The notes beneath the pieces were generated by a model. That model made no database searches and was not told where the DNA came from. It saw only the letters and a list, made by a program, of their open reading frames with translations. Shown piece by piece: positions 51,648 through 59,755 of a stretch of DNA of 64,000 nt. The translations under genes were made by a program, and so were the position numbers. Position 1 is the stretch's first letter. Every line of letters begins with the position of its first letter. This DNA comes from a virus: positions 62,001-126,000 of the IMG/VR virus record IMGVR_UViG_3300023184_000039. One strand, given 5' to 3'.

Positions 51648-53429
51648 TTAGTCGTACTCCAGATACTCCAGCACCGTGAAAGCGAAACGTTCAGACTTAT
51701 CGGCCCGACGCAGTAAGGTCGGCCACTTGCGCTGGTCTCTAGCTCCCCTGAAATGTCGAACTTCATAGGTAAATGGAGCTCCTGTTGGGACCGGAGACAT
51801 CGAGATGCCAAACTCCGGCCAACGTGACCACACGCTGCTTCCAAATGGCCGTAAATCGCGTGTTGCCATCGTAGTCCCGAGTGGTGCGTGATGCTCAAAC
51901 CACATTGCGCACTTATACGTGACACGCAGCGAGTCTAAATATCGAGCTATCTCGACAGCAATGGCATCAGACGTGCGGCCGCCTGGGTCTATGTATGCCT
52001 TGTACAGCGGCCCCATACATATAAGTTCAGGCTGCACAATTTCTATCTGTTTTTCGAGCAGCGCGCGGTCAGCGGCTTTGAGTAAATCAAGGCCGCCTGG
52101 CTTTGCATACAAACGTGCAAGATTATGCGGCTGCTTTCCGGTCCGCGCCCCATCAGAAATCATCTTTTTTGACATACGTCGAATGATTGTCTCTGGGTTC
52201 TCCAAGTCAACCGTAAGCGTTACAACGGGACGAATGGGTTGATACGTGAACGGGTGTATTCCAGCTCCGGCCGTGATGGCTATTTGCCGCATAAGCATAG
52301 TTTTACCAACGCCTTCGGCCGCCACAACAATCACACGTTCTCCGCGCTCAAGAAGACCGGGTATAACCCAGTCGTAATCATCATTTTCTGCTTCTTTTAC
52401 AAAATCTTCCCAAACAACTAAGCGGCCCGCATCGAGCGGCTCTTCAGCTGTAGCTGAGTTCGTAATCATCGACATTTTTGCTATTTTTTGCTGCGACGTC
52501 AGGTCCTCTCGACTAAATACTTCTCCAAGTCGAGTGAGTGCGCGGGTGAACGCATCTTCTGTTTCCACAACCACTTGTTCCATCGGGACTTCATCAGTAT
52601 CTACGTGCAGCGTAAAATCGAGCGCAAGCGGCACAAGCTCTTCCATCTTCCCGCCCGCCGCTAAGTGGTCAGAAATATCCTTATTTTTGGGACAAATCCA
52701 AACAGCTACGTCGCAGCCCGCTTCTGTTAGCTGCGTGAATACGTTAAGTGCGTGTTGCTTTCCAGCATCATCATTATCAGCAATGATGTCAATCGTTCCA
52801 CCACCAGTAAGCGTCTCTGTATGAATATCAAGCCATTTTCCGGGACCAGCGCCGCCCGGCATCGTCGTAGCCACAATCCCCATAGATATTAATGTTTCTG
52901 CGTCTTTTTCTCCTTCGACAACAAAGATGCTTGACCCGGCGGCAACAGCGGCCGCGACTGCGGGTAAGTTATACAACACTTTTGGCGTATCTCCGAGTGA
53001 ATACTCCCAACCGCCACTTCCATCGGGACGGCGTTGACGAAACGTCTTGCGGCCATCCTGGTCAACGTATCGAATCTTCTCAAACAGCAACTCTCCGAGC
53101 GCATCCTGGTACTCGTACGTAGCAACTTTTGTCAGTTTCTGTTCTTTTTTCACCGGCACCGCGGGCGTGTTTACGGGCTGCATACTCACCTGACGTGATA
53201 AATCATCCGGGAACAAATCATTCATCTTTATTCCTAATGTTTCACATATTTTGTCCGCACTGCAGCCGCCTGTGCCGCGAAAACAATGGAAAACGATGTG
53301 TTCGTCCCGTATCCCAACAGCCAATGATGGACTGTTGTCATCAAGGCGGCACGGGCAACGCGCTTGCCATTGGCCGTTACTTCCAGTTACGCCGTCAAGC
53401 CGCGCAAGTACGTCGTCAATGTGAATCAA
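51648..53429 (-). CDS. Primase-helicase (TOPRIM + RecA-like)
   Basis: 593 residues. N-terminal zinc site (CPCRLDDNSPS and HCFRGTGGC, residues 25-56) as in CHC2 primases; TOPRIM with VVEGEKDAE (170-178) and DNDDAG (218-223); C-terminal ATPase with Walker A EGVGKTML (372-379) followed by DLENPETIIRRM. It primes and unwinds DNA at the phage fork, in the manner of T7 gp4-like or RepA-type enzymes. TTG start overlapping the upstream WhiB stop (TTGA). Its last bases run close to promoter P2. No DNA polymerase is in the window. Confidence 0.88.
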   Translation of the reverse strand: MIHIDDVLARLDGVTGSNGQWQARCPCRLDDNSPSLAVGIRDEHIVFHCFRGTGGCSADKICETLGIKMNDLFPDDLSRQVSMQPVNTPAVPVKKEQKLTKVATYEYQDALGELLFEKIRYVDQDGRKTFRQRRPDGSGGWEYSLGDTPKVLYNLPAVAAAVAAGSSIFVVEGEKDAETLISMGIVATTMPGGAGPGKWLDIHTETLTGGGTIDIIADNDDAGKQHALNVFTQLTEAGCDVAVWICPKNKDISDHLAAGGKMEELVPLALDFTLHVDTDEVPMEQVVVETEDAFTRALTRLGEVFSREDLTSQQKIAKMSMITNSATAEEPLDAGRLVVWEDFVKEAENDDYDWVIPGLLERGERVIVVAAEGVGKTMLMRQIAITAGAGIHPFTYQPIRPVVTLTVDLENPETIIRRMSKKMISDGARTGKQPHNLARLYAKPGGLDLLKAADRALLEKQIEIVQPELICMGPLYKAYIDPGGRTSDAIAVEIARYLDSLRVTYKCAMWFEHHAPLGTTMATRDLRPFGSSVWSRWPEFGISMSPVPTGAPFTYEVRHFRGARDQRKWPTLLRRADKSERFAFTVLEYLEYD

Positions 53430-53764
53430 CGGGACTCTGGCTTTCCACTCATATCACGACGATAACTCGTACGCACACCAGGAAGCAAATCACGCTCAAA
53501 TGTTTGTATTTTGATGCCGCGTTCTCTCCGGGTATAAAAACGCTCACGTTCATCTTGCCCGCCCCAAACTCCAAGCGGCTCGTGTACGAGTGAATATTCT
53601 AAACAATTACTTACAACAGAACATCCAGAACAAATCAATTTAGCGGCAGTAACTTTTTGTCGGTCTTCTCGTATTTTCACATTTTGTGGAAAGAACAACG
53701 TTGTGTCTTGTCCTTTACAGGCCGCCTGGTTCATAAACGAAACATTAACTTCAGTAATAATCAT
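53426..53764 (-). CDS. WhiB-family Fe-S transcription factor
   Basis: 112 residues. Cys16, then C-x2-C-x5-C (Cys45, 48, 54) and GVWGG, the WhiB signature; the basic C-terminal region (RRERG and YRRD) would contact DNA. WhiB proteins bind a 4Fe-4S cluster and the host sigma factor; phage copies can act as dominant-negative regulators. AGAGGGGGAA precedes the ATG. It heads the primase gene. Confidence 0.9.
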   Translation of the reverse strand: MIITEVNVSFMNQAACKGQDTTLFFPQNVKIREDRQKVTAAKLICSGCSVVSNCLEYSLVHEPLGVWGGQDERERFYTRRERGIKIQTFERDLLPGVRTSYRRDMSGKPESR

Positions 53765-53778
53765 TTCCCCCTCTTTCG

Positions 53779-54183
53779 TTACTGTCCCGTCATTTTACTC
53801 ACATCCCCACGAGAAAGAAAAATCGTTACTACTCTCTGCCCAGTTGGTTCATTGATTGTTACATCAATTGCATCCAAAGGCAACCCCAATCGTTTAGATA
53901 TTTCAGCTTTTACTTTTGCTTGAGCTTCCAGCGACGCAATGATGTCTTCGTCAATATTTTCTAAATCATTTGCGGGTGCCGGGTTGAGGGCTAACAAATC
54001 TCGACGTTTATCGACAACTCGCAAACACCACGCGCACGCAAGCTTGGGCGCTGTGGACTTTCTCTCTCGAATCTCAACGTGCCCGCACTCGAGCGTGTGT
54101 TGATACTTTACTGCCCCCCACGTACCAACGCGGCTAATCATCGTGATTTTGCGGCGCGGGGCTTTCCTGTGTTCTGTGGTCAT
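53779..54183 (-). CDS. Hypothetical protein with Cys/His knuckle
   Basis: 134 residues. CGHVEIRER followed about 15 residues later by CAWC suggests a small zinc site in the first half; the second half is acidic and helical. No family recognised. Follows a strong hairpin downstream of ssb. Confidence 0.62.
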   Translation of the reverse strand: MTTEHRKAPRRKITMISRVGTWGAVKYQHTLECGHVEIRERKSTAPKLACAWCLRVVDKRRDLLALNPAPANDLENIDEDIIASLEAQAKVKAEISKRLGLPLDAIDVTINEPTGQRVVTIFLSRGDVSKMTGQ

Positions 54184-54195
54184 ACTTAGACATTA

Positions 54196-54233
54196 GTCCC
54201 GTTGGTGGAGGTGAAAATCCACACCAACGGGAC
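54196..54233 (-). promoter_or_regulatory. Strong hairpin between ssb and next gene
   Basis: GTCCCGTTGGTG (54196-54207) and CACCAACGGGAC (54222-54233) are perfect 12-bp complements around 14 nt. No T-run follows on either strand, so it may be an mRNA processing or stabilising stem or an attenuator rather than a simple terminator. Confidence 0.6.
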
Positions 54234-54262
54234 CTTTGTCTTCTAGTTCTTACGCTAGATGG

Positions 54263-54718
54263 TTAGAAAGGTTCTGATTCAGTCTCAACTCCGACGCCAG
54301 CCATTGCTCGTTGACGTTGTGGTTGTGCTGCTTGTTTTGGTGCCGCTGCACCATCGGTATTTGATGCTTTACGTCGCTCGATGGACTCGATGCTACGGGT
54401 CAAGATGGCAATATCTTCGGCTACAAGCTCAGTCACGCTGCGCTTGTTTCCTTCTTTGTCATCGTATGAACGTTGTTCCAAACGTCCGTAAACCATTACG
54501 CCAATGCCCTTTTCGGCAACGCGCGCAAAGTTTTCTGCTACCCAACGCCAGGCTACAACGTTAATGAACGAAACTTTTTCTTGTTTCGCATTTTTGTCGT
54601 CGTACCAGACGTAGTTGACCGCAACCGAAAAGGTTGCTTTTGGTGTCCCGCTTGGTAAGAATACCAATTCCGGGTCGGCTGTAATATTGCCGATGATTAC
54701 TGTCGGTGACAGATTCAT
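54263..54718 (-). CDS. ssb: Single-stranded DNA-binding protein
   Basis: 151 residues. OB-fold SSB pattern: IIGNITADPELVFLPSGTP, ATFSVAVN, FINVVAWRWVAENFARVAEKG and MVYGRLEQRSY. A disordered Gln/Ala-rich linker ends in an acidic-aromatic tip (ESEPF), the site where SSBs recruit partners. AAGGAGAAAT precedes the ATG. It protects ssDNA at the fork, next to the primase. Confidence 0.94.
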   Translation of the reverse strand: MNLSPTVIIGNITADPELVFLPSGTPKATFSVAVNYVWYDDKNAKQEKVSFINVVAWRWVAENFARVAEKGIGVMVYGRLEQRSYDDKEGNKRSVTELVAEDIAILTRSIESIERRKASNTDGAAAPKQAAQPQRQRAMAGVGVETESEPF

Positions 54719-54790
54719 TTATTTCTCCTTGTCTCGTGTGTTTCTTGCTAGGCTATTACCATACCACCACCTAGTGACAAAGGACAACAC

Positions 54791-55066
54791 GTGACACCAA
54801 TCGAACAAGCAGAAGCAAAATTGGTTATTCTGGAACATCTTGAGGAACTCCTGGCTGACCTCACAATGGGTGACGATGAGGAAGATATGTCTGACAAGGA
54901 GATGGGTGAATATCTTGACGCAATGATGAAACTCGGTGCGGCCATACTTGAATCTCTTTCATTTGAGATTATTTCAGTAAATGACGGGACTTACACAGTA
55001 AGCATCAAACCCCTTGATATCCCTACGTTTGTTGATGAATACACATCTCGGCCTATCGTTAAATAA
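54791..55066 (+). CDS. Acidic helical hypothetical protein
   Basis: 91 residues, GTG start with AAAGGA 6-7 nt upstream. Heptad-like first half (ILEHLEELLADL), acidic middle, then a beta segment. No family recognised. Divergent from ssb. Confidence 0.65.
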   Translation: MTPIEQAEAKLVILEHLEELLADLTMGDDEEDMSDKEMGEYLDAMMKLGAAILESLSFEIISVNDGTYTVSIKPLDIPTFVDEYTSRPIVK

Positions 55067-55193
55067 TCGCACAGTTAATTAAAAGTGTGGTTCGGGTGAA
55101 CATCTGCTAACATTGTTGTAGCGATTACTGAACTTACATAGGCAGGAATTATTAGAACCTGTTGCCCTATTCACCTACTTCAGGAGTATCACA

Positions 55194-55757
55194 TTGAAAA
55201 CAATCACAGGCTGGGTTATATCTATTCTTATATTGAGCATCGGGTTGGCAATTCCGGTCCAAGCTCAGAAGGTTGATGCGCCCTCTGTGTCAGTCGTTCC
55301 ACTAGTTGTTCCGGAACGGGTTGTTGAGACCGTTCCTAAAGCCATTGTGTTCAGTCACGGCGATATCTCTTGGTTGCCTGAATTAGCAATACAAGCGGGT
55401 TGGAAGCCAAAACAGATTGCTCGGCTTGGTCAAATCATCTTACGTGAGTCGGGCGGTTGCCCTAATCGTAAGGGCGGCGACATTGTGGACAAGAACTGTA
55501 ATGTCACGGGTATATCTGACCTTTCCCATCGCTCTGACTCAGGTCTACTCCAAATCAACGGGGTAAATTACGATGTTTCTCGCAATAAGTGGGCAACAGT
55601 TTGTAGAGCAGGCATCGCCTGTTCACAAGAACCACTTCTTGATGCCCTCACAAACCTTCGTGCCGGATACGAGATGTTCAAAGTGTCCGGTTGGGGGCCT
55701 TGGGACCCGTGCCAATGGGGTCCAGAGTATGCCGCTCGTTGTAAGGCTGGCAACTAA
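55194..55757 (+). CDS. Secreted transglycosylase/lysozyme-like protein
   Basis: 187 residues, TTG start with CAGGAG 7 nt upstream. A Sec signal peptide (about 1-24, ending VQAQ) is followed by a disordered Val/Pro linker. The catalytic domain has ILRESGGC with likely catalytic Glu85, then DSGLLQIN (115-122) and NLRAGYEMFKVSGWGPWDPC, the lytic-transglycosylase/Rpf-like pattern; paired Cys suggest disulfides. It cleaves peptidoglycan outside the membrane, either for exit or to modify the wall. A secreted endolysin would not strictly need a holin. Confidence 0.85.
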   Translation: MKTITGWVISILILSIGLAIPVQAQKVDAPSVSVVPLVVPERVVETVPKAIVFSHGDISWLPELAIQAGWKPKQIARLGQIILRESGGCPNRKGGDIVDKNCNVTGISDLSHRSDSGLLQINGVNYDVSRNKWATVCRAGIACSQEPLLDALTNLRAGYEMFKVSGWGPWDPCQWGPEYAARCKAGN

Positions 55758-56248
55758 CTCTTGTCTAGTGACCTGTCTGAGGCAGGGTCACGTACTTCCC
55801 ACAAACCCTTCTTGACCTTCCTGAAGTAAGGACTGTCCTGAACGAACTTCAGGGTTGTTTGGTAAGAGAACCCACCAATCTCCACTAGTTCTTCCGTTGT
55901 CTTTTGGACAAAGATATTCTGTTTTGCCCAAGACACAAGTTTGTCGTACTTGTCTACTCGTTTCTCTTTGGGGGCGATAACTACTTCGTCAATGTCCTCG
56001 CCGCAATACTCCTGGACGAGTGAAATGATTGTCCTCTCGCTAACTGAATAACTCCCAAGAAGTCGGGCCGCAGAACCCTTGCCGTCCCAACCTTTGAGGA
56101 TATAAAGTCCACGTGTACGGTCACTAATTGACTGAGCGACATCACCTGGAACGGCAAACTTGTCTCCGTATTCTTGTGCAGCGTCGCGCCAAAGTGCCTG
56201 GTGTTCTGCCTCTATTTCATTGTCTGTGATTGTTCTGGTAAGTGCCAT
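55754..56248 (-). CDS. Probable winged-helix DNA-binding protein
   Basis: 164 residues, leaderless start (TATGAT, 6 nt, ATG). Two HTH-like segments: SYSVSERTIISLVQEY and TTEELVEIGGFSYQTTLKFVQ followed by a KKGLWEVRDP wing. Likely a phage regulator, but no family named. It shares its stop with the convergent transglycosylase. Confidence 0.66.
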   Translation of the reverse strand: MALTRTITDNEIEAEHQALWRDAAQEYGDKFAVPGDVAQSISDRTRGLYILKGWDGKGSAARLLGSYSVSERTIISLVQEYCGEDIDEVVIAPKEKRVDKYDKLVSWAKQNIFVQKTTEELVEIGGFSYQTTLKFVQDSPYFRKVKKGLWEVRDPASDRSLDKS

Positions 56249-56250
56249 AA

Positions 56251-56715
56251 CTACATCATATCCAGATGGGACGCTAGTGAGACGCCTCTTGTTTCAGCGA
56301 GAAGTATCAGGTCTTTTGCGTTCTCAATGGCCGCATCAAGGTCATCACAAATATAGTCAATGTGTTCACCGTCATTGGACAAGTCATACAAATCAAACCA
56401 AGAGTTATTGACCCACTCTGTTCGAGGGCCGGCATCAAAGACTTGTTTATCTGTAATGAAGTGTTCTTCTAAATCATCGCAGTACCGGACAACACTAAAG
56501 TTGCTATCTTTGTGTTTTGCTGCCGCATCTTCCCAGATATGGACGCGCATTTCACCATCGGCATAAATACCAATGAGATATTCACCCTTTCCTACAGAGC
56601 CAACGAGCTGATGACATTGATTATCCCAAGTCCACCACATCGAATCTAATCGGTCCGGATTGCGAGGTTCCTCTAAATCAATAGTAAAACCATCGGCGTC
56701 AATGTACGGGTTCAT
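56251..56715 (-). CDS. Acidic hypothetical protein
   Basis: 154 residues; ATG overlaps the upstream stop (TAATG). Rich in Trp, Asp and Glu, with WWTWDNQCHQLVGSVG and a C-terminal DLDAAIENAKDLILLAE helix. No family recognised. The last 12 residues are encoded by promoter P3, so its 3' end may be shaped by that element. Confidence 0.66.
   Translation of the reverse strand: MNPYIDADGFTIDLEEPRNPDRLDSMWWTWDNQCHQLVGSVGKGEYLIGIYADGEMRVHIWEDAAAKHKDSNFSVVRYCDDLEEHFITDKQVFDAGPRTEWVNNSWFDLYDLSNDGEHIDYICDDLDAAIENAKDLILLAETRGVSLASHLDMM
56255..56285 (-). promoter_or_regulatory. GCGTCCCA promoter P3 (leaderless)
   Basis: Minus strand: GCGTCT, a 19-nt spacer holding GCGTCCCA, TATGAT, GTAGTT, ATG 56248. It lies inside the end of the upstream coding sequence. 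Confidence 0.76.
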
Positions 56716-56939
56716 TACTTCTCGTCGCCAAATCTGCTCATAAAATCGTAATTGACAGATAGCCGTTCGTGAATAGAACAGACATCTCTCGTATTGAATC
56801 GACTAAGAACAGTCGTGCAGGCTTCGTGCGAACAACGTCTCTCGCCCTCTACTGGCCGAGTATGAATACGCTGCCGCCTCTCCCTTATTTTCTGATTACG
56901 ACTGTCTCGTTGCTGTCTTGTCATTTCTCTGTATGGCAC
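56715..56939 (-). CDS. Small basic protein with Cys knuckle
   Basis: 74 residues from GTG 56939 (overlapping the upstream TAG) or 69 from ATG 56924. An Arg/Gln-rich N-terminus is followed by CSHEACTTVLSRFNTRDVC and an IHE, a likely zinc site. Could bind nucleic acid. Operon member. Confidence 0.62.
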   Translation of the reverse strand: MPYREMTRQQRDSRNQKIRERRQRIHTRPVEGERRCSHEACTTVLSRFNTRDVCSIHERLSVNYDFMSRFGDEK

Positions 56940-57166
56940 TAAAGTTCCTCTCCGTCCTCGTCTGTGTAGATAAGACGGTGAAGACTACCAAAAATCTCTT
57001 GTGCTTCGGCATCAACCACTTCCATAATGTCATCAAGTGACGGGTCATTGTTCCCACCCTTGACTGCAAGTGTCTCGCAGATATCGGCCACATCAAACAT
57101 AAAGAGTTTGCTGACATTTATGTATTTAGGAAGTGTTCCGTCCGATAGGTGTTCCGTTGTCGTCAT
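56939..57166 (-). CDS. Small acidic hypothetical protein
   Basis: 75 residues, ATG coupled to the upstream stop (TAATG). Contains LFMFDVADICETLAVKGGNN; no family recognised. An overlapping frame on the same strand is rejected. Confidence 0.62.
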   Translation of the reverse strand: MTTTEHLSDGTLPKYINVSKLFMFDVADICETLAVKGGNNDPSLDDIMEVVDAEAQEIFGSLHRLIYTDEDGEEL

Positions 57167-57441
57167 TAGCCAACCAACTCATCGGAATAGAACTCTGACA
57201 ATGGGTTCTCGGCAACATGCTTGCTTGCCGAGAGTGGCGAATTGTTTGCAAAATAATTGGCAGCAAATCCGTCATTGTAGTAAACGTGTTGAACTGGCTT
57301 CATTGACATATCAACGATTAGTAGTTGCCCACCAACCTGTATGTATGCCTGTCCACCGTTGAAGTGGTACAGCCTGTTCTCACGGGCTGCTTGGTCTATT
57401 TCTTTTGCCCACTCGCTGTGGGTTACTGGTGCTGTTTTCAT
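57166..57441 (-). CDS. Small hypothetical protein
   Basis: 91 residues from ATG 57441, with AAGGAGAAG upstream; a longer frame runs into promoter P4. Contains EWAKEIDQAARENRLYHFNG and QVGGQLLIVD. First gene of a four-gene minus-strand operon ending at 56251. Confidence 0.68.
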   Translation of the reverse strand: MKTAPVTHSEWAKEIDQAARENRLYHFNGGQAYIQVGGQLLIVDMSMKPVQHVYYNDGFAANYFANNSPLSASKHVAENPLSEFYSDELVG

Positions 57442-57469
57442 AACTTCTCCTTGTGTAGTAGGTGTATTC

Positions 57470-57500
57470 ATCTTACTTACTTGGGACGCTGATGAGACAG
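57470..57500 (-). promoter_or_regulatory. GCGTCCCA promoter P4
   Basis: Minus strand: CTGTCT, a 19-nt spacer with GCGTCCCA, TAAGAT, then a 28-nt leader with AAGGAG to ATG 57441. Not leaderless. Confidence 0.76.
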
Positions 57501-57737
57501 TCATAATGCGAAGGTCACCCCATCTGTGTCAATTCCGAATAGAACACCACCACCGTTGCCCTCGTAATCCTGTGAAGGATAAAGTCGGACACCGTTACTC
57601 AACACCATTACAAGTGGTGTTCCGTTTCCGTATCTGACTTCCCAACCCTCTGCCTCAATTTCGGCAGGTGTCATTGGGCGAAGCTCGGTAATGGTCATAC
57701 CCTCAATCGCTACTAAGTTTTCTGTTGTGTTTGTCAT
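57501..57737 (-). CDS. Small hypothetical protein, leaderless start
   Basis: 78 residues (starts MTNTTENLVAIEGMTITELR). TACTAT is 6 nt before the ATG in promoter P5. A beta-rich body with GNGTPLVMVLSNGVRL. Unknown function. Confidence 0.66.
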   Translation of the reverse strand: MTNTTENLVAIEGMTITELRPMTPAEIEAEGWEVRYGNGTPLVMVLSNGVRLYPSQDYEGNGGGVLFGIDTDGVTFAL

Positions 57738-57743
57738 AAATAC

Positions 57744-57774
57744 ATAGTACCTAGTTGGGACGCTTGTGAGACAA
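57744..57774 (-). promoter_or_regulatory. GCGTCCCA promoter P5 (leaderless)
   Basis: Minus strand: GGTCGAA, TTGTCT, a 19-nt spacer with GCGTCCCA, TACTAT, GTATTT, ATG 57737. Paired divergently with P6. Confidence 0.8.
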
Positions 57775-57801
57775 TTCGACCTCGCAAGCTCTCCGGCCCA
57801 G

Positions 57802-57832
57802 TTGTCTCATCTGCGTCCCAAGTTGTTATAGT
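57802..57832 (+). promoter_or_regulatory. GCGTCCCA promoter P6
   Basis: TTGTCT (57802-57807), GCGTCCCA, TATAGT (57827-57832), then a leader with AAAGGAG to ATG 57863. Divergent from P5, with 27 nt between the -35-like boxes. Confidence 0.8.
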
Positions 57833-57862
57833 TGTATCACCTACTAGACAAAGGAGCCCACT

Positions 57863-58321
57863 ATGGGTTTAGACCAATACCTTTACGCAAAGCAATACAC
57901 ATCTGAAAGCGATTACGCACGACCTGACAAGTTTGCTGTTCTCAAAGATGTAGTTGGCAGCGACATCAAGTTTCTTGTCAAAGAAAGTCCAAGCATCTCT
58001 GTTGAGATGAAAGTCGGTCAATGGCGCAAAGCCAACGCAATTCACGCATACTTCGTGGACAACTGCCAAAACGGCGAGGACGATTGCCGTGAGAGTTATG
58101 TGGACAGAGAGAAACTTGTAGAACTGCTTGACTTGTGTAAGCAAGTTATTGCTGACCACTCAAAGGCAGATGAATTGTTGTCCACTCAATCAGGTTTCTT
58201 TTTTGGCTCAACGGAATACGGCGAGTGGTACTTCCAAGACTTAGAGGACACCGTGAGTATCTTGGAGAATTGCCTCACAATGGAAGACACTTGGGAGTTC
58301 TACTACCAATCATCTTGGTAG
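57863..58321 (+). CDS. Widespread phage protein of unknown function
   Basis: 152 residues. Opens MGLDQYLYAKQY, then QWRKANAIHAYFVDN, and a late QSGFFFGSTEYGEWYFQDL; I recognise this pattern from many phages and some plasmids with no assigned function. The W-R-K-A-N and FFFGSTEY segments are the most conserved. AAAGGAG ribosome site; first gene of a plus-strand unit under promoter P6. Confidence 0.8.
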   Translation: MGLDQYLYAKQYTSESDYARPDKFAVLKDVVGSDIKFLVKESPSISVEMKVGQWRKANAIHAYFVDNCQNGEDDCRESYVDREKLVELLDLCKQVIADHSKADELLSTQSGFFFGSTEYGEWYFQDLEDTVSILENCLTMEDTWEFYYQSSW

Positions 58322-58332
58322 AGAGCCAACCA

Positions 58333-58527
58333 ATGACCAAACCAATGACCAAACAGGAACGTGTTCTCCACGATATTCTCCACGACATTCGACTATGGGC
58401 ATATTATGGAAAACAAGCTGATGCTGGTGCTGTTGAGCGTAGAAAAATCCTGCGGCATATAGAGAAGTTAGCCAAGTCTGCCCTAGATGTCTCACCTGCG
58501 TCCCAGCGAGGTAAAGTGAAAGTATGA
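58333..58527 (+). CDS. Small basic helical protein
   Basis: 64 residues from ATG 58333; a longer frame is a shadow of the preceding gene. Two tandem MTKPMTKQ Mets, then a basic helix LHDIRLWAYYGKQ. Promoter P7 lies in its 3' end, and it overlaps the next gene by 4 nt (ATGA-type). Confidence 0.58.
   Translation: MTKPMTKQERVLHDILHDIRLWAYYGKQADAGAVERRKILRHIEKLAKSALDVSPASQRGKVKV
58487..58517 (+). promoter_or_regulatory. GCGTCCCA promoter P7 (leaderless)
   Basis: ATGTCT (58487-58492), a 19-nt spacer with GCGTCCCA, TAAAGT (58512-58517), GAAAGT, ATG 58524. Embedded in the end of the preceding gene. Confidence 0.76.
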
Positions 58528-59147
58528 ACCCGACAGAATTACACCCCGACTTACAGGCGCACTCATACGAACACCCGGAATTGGGTTTCGCTATCGCGCA
58601 CCCACTCTTACACACGATTGCTTGGGCCGATGCCGCGACTATCAACAAGAATTATCTACAAAAAGTTGATGCTGTTGCGAGTGCGCTAGAGGAACAACGT
58701 TGGAGTTCGTACATCTATCTCCACGAAAAGCCATATCGGGTTGACGCCTTCATTGAGGTCGCTGATGAGTTGGGCAACAAGGATTATTGGGAACTACTCG
58801 CAAGTGTTTGGACTGGCTCTGAAAACATTTGGCAAAACATTGACAGTTGGGTATCTCTTTGGAACTCGACCCGGCCTAACCGTGAACTGGCGATGACAGA
58901 GAACGACAGAGATGAACTGGCCGCATACCCGGACACGTTCACCGTTTATCGTGGCGCACTATTTGACGAGAACGAGCAAGGTATGTCTTGGACTAGCGAC
59001 TACGACAAGGCTAAATGGTTCTCCACACGCTTCGCAGGAGAGGGGGATGTACCTGTAGTCGTGGAACGTGTCATCAACAAGAGCGAAGTCCTTGCCTACC
59101 TAAGTGGGAGAGGCGAGAGCGAAGTCGTATTGGACTTGTCTCTCTAG
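58524..59147 (+). CDS. Putative mono-ADP-ribosyltransferase
   Basis: 207 residues. The C-terminal third has the R-S-E triad pattern of ADP-ribosyltransferases: FTVYRG (Arg143), GMSWTSD (Ser155/Ser158), a KAKWFSTRF helix, and GRGESEVVLDL with Glu198-x-Glu200. An E-x-E ending suggests Arg-specific transfer, as in T4 Alt/ModA. The N-terminal 120 residues are helical and unfamiliar. Such an enzyme could modify host proteins early in infection, which suits its leaderless early-type promoter. Assigned by motif only. Confidence 0.65.
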   Translation: MNPTELHPDLQAHSYEHPELGFAIAHPLLHTIAWADAATINKNYLQKVDAVASALEEQRWSSYIYLHEKPYRVDAFIEVADELGNKDYWELLASVWTGSENIWQNIDSWVSLWNSTRPNRELAMTENDRDELAAYPDTFTVYRGALFDENEQGMSWTSDYDKAKWFSTRFAGEGDVPVVVERVINKSEVLAYLSGRGESEVVLDLSL

Positions 59148-59166
59148 CGTCCCACTCGGATACGAT
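59136..59166 (+). promoter_or_regulatory. GCGTCCCA promoter P8
   Basis: TTGTCT (59136-59141), a 19-nt spacer with GCGTCCCA, TACGAT (59161-59166), then a 27-nt leader with AAGGGAG to ATG 59194. The stop codon of the previous gene lies within the element. Confidence 0.8.
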
Positions 59167-59193
59167 GTAATCACTCAACAAGGGAGAAAACCG

Positions 59194-59433
59194 ATGCCAA
59201 TTTACAATGTCACCAATGTAGAAACCAGAGAAACCAAATCAAATCGCTACATCACCTACAACCTGACGAAAGAACTGCCGCTGGAGTGGGACAAGTGGAG
59301 TTTTGATGACCAGAGTGCTTGGCTAAACAATAATGCCGAGTTCATACGCGATGAGTTTGAGGAAACCGATGAAGAAGTGACCGATGAGGTCGGTGTTGCT
59401 GTTGAATTAGACGAACTGAACAAGGACATCTAA
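59194..59433 (+). CDS. Small acidic hypothetical protein
   Basis: 79 residues from ATG 59194 with AAGGGAG upstream; a longer frame is not supported. Contains KWSFDDQSAWLNNNAEFI and an acidic tail (EETDEEVTDEVG). Followed by the next gene after one base. Confidence 0.66.
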   Translation: MPIYNVTNVETRETKSNRYITYNLTKELPLEWDKWSFDDQSAWLNNNAEFIRDEFEETDEEVTDEVGVAVELDELNKDI

Positions 59434-59434
59434 T

Positions 59435-59755
59435 ATGGAATACGTCAAGGACGAATTAGAACTCTGGGAAGATAAATACAAGCCCGTACAAAACCACATC
59501 AACGGAGATGCGTCGTGGGACGGAGTAATGTATGAAACATACGGCGCAGAATACGATTATGTGACGAAAGTAGCGAGTTTGCAGCCACATAAAGTATGGA
59601 CTTGGGTCGATGGTGACAATGGAACGTACATCATCAACGGTTGGCATATGGTCAATCGCATTGGATACTTTATTACGCAAGTTCCGTGTGAGTTTGATGA
59701 CCAAATTGAGGTTCGCGTGGACACCTATGATGATTCGGGTATCTATTTAGTCTGA
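59435..59755 (+). CDS. Hypothetical protein
   Basis: 106 residues, acidic, Trp- and Tyr-rich, beta-like (KVWTWVDGDNGTYIINGWHM). No family recognised. The 3' end overlaps the convergent WhiB gene by 13 nt. Confidence 0.65.
   Translation: MEYVKDELELWEDKYKPVQNHINGDASWDGVMYETYGAEYDYVTKVASLQPHKVWTWVDGDNGTYIINGWHMVNRIGYFITQVPCEFDDQIEVRVDTYDDSGIYLV

Noticed and set aside
53129-53593. Plus-strand 154-residue frame opposite primase and WhiB
   Set aside because: It overlaps two well-supported minus-strand genes and has irregular Cys/His/Pro composition typical of antisense frames.
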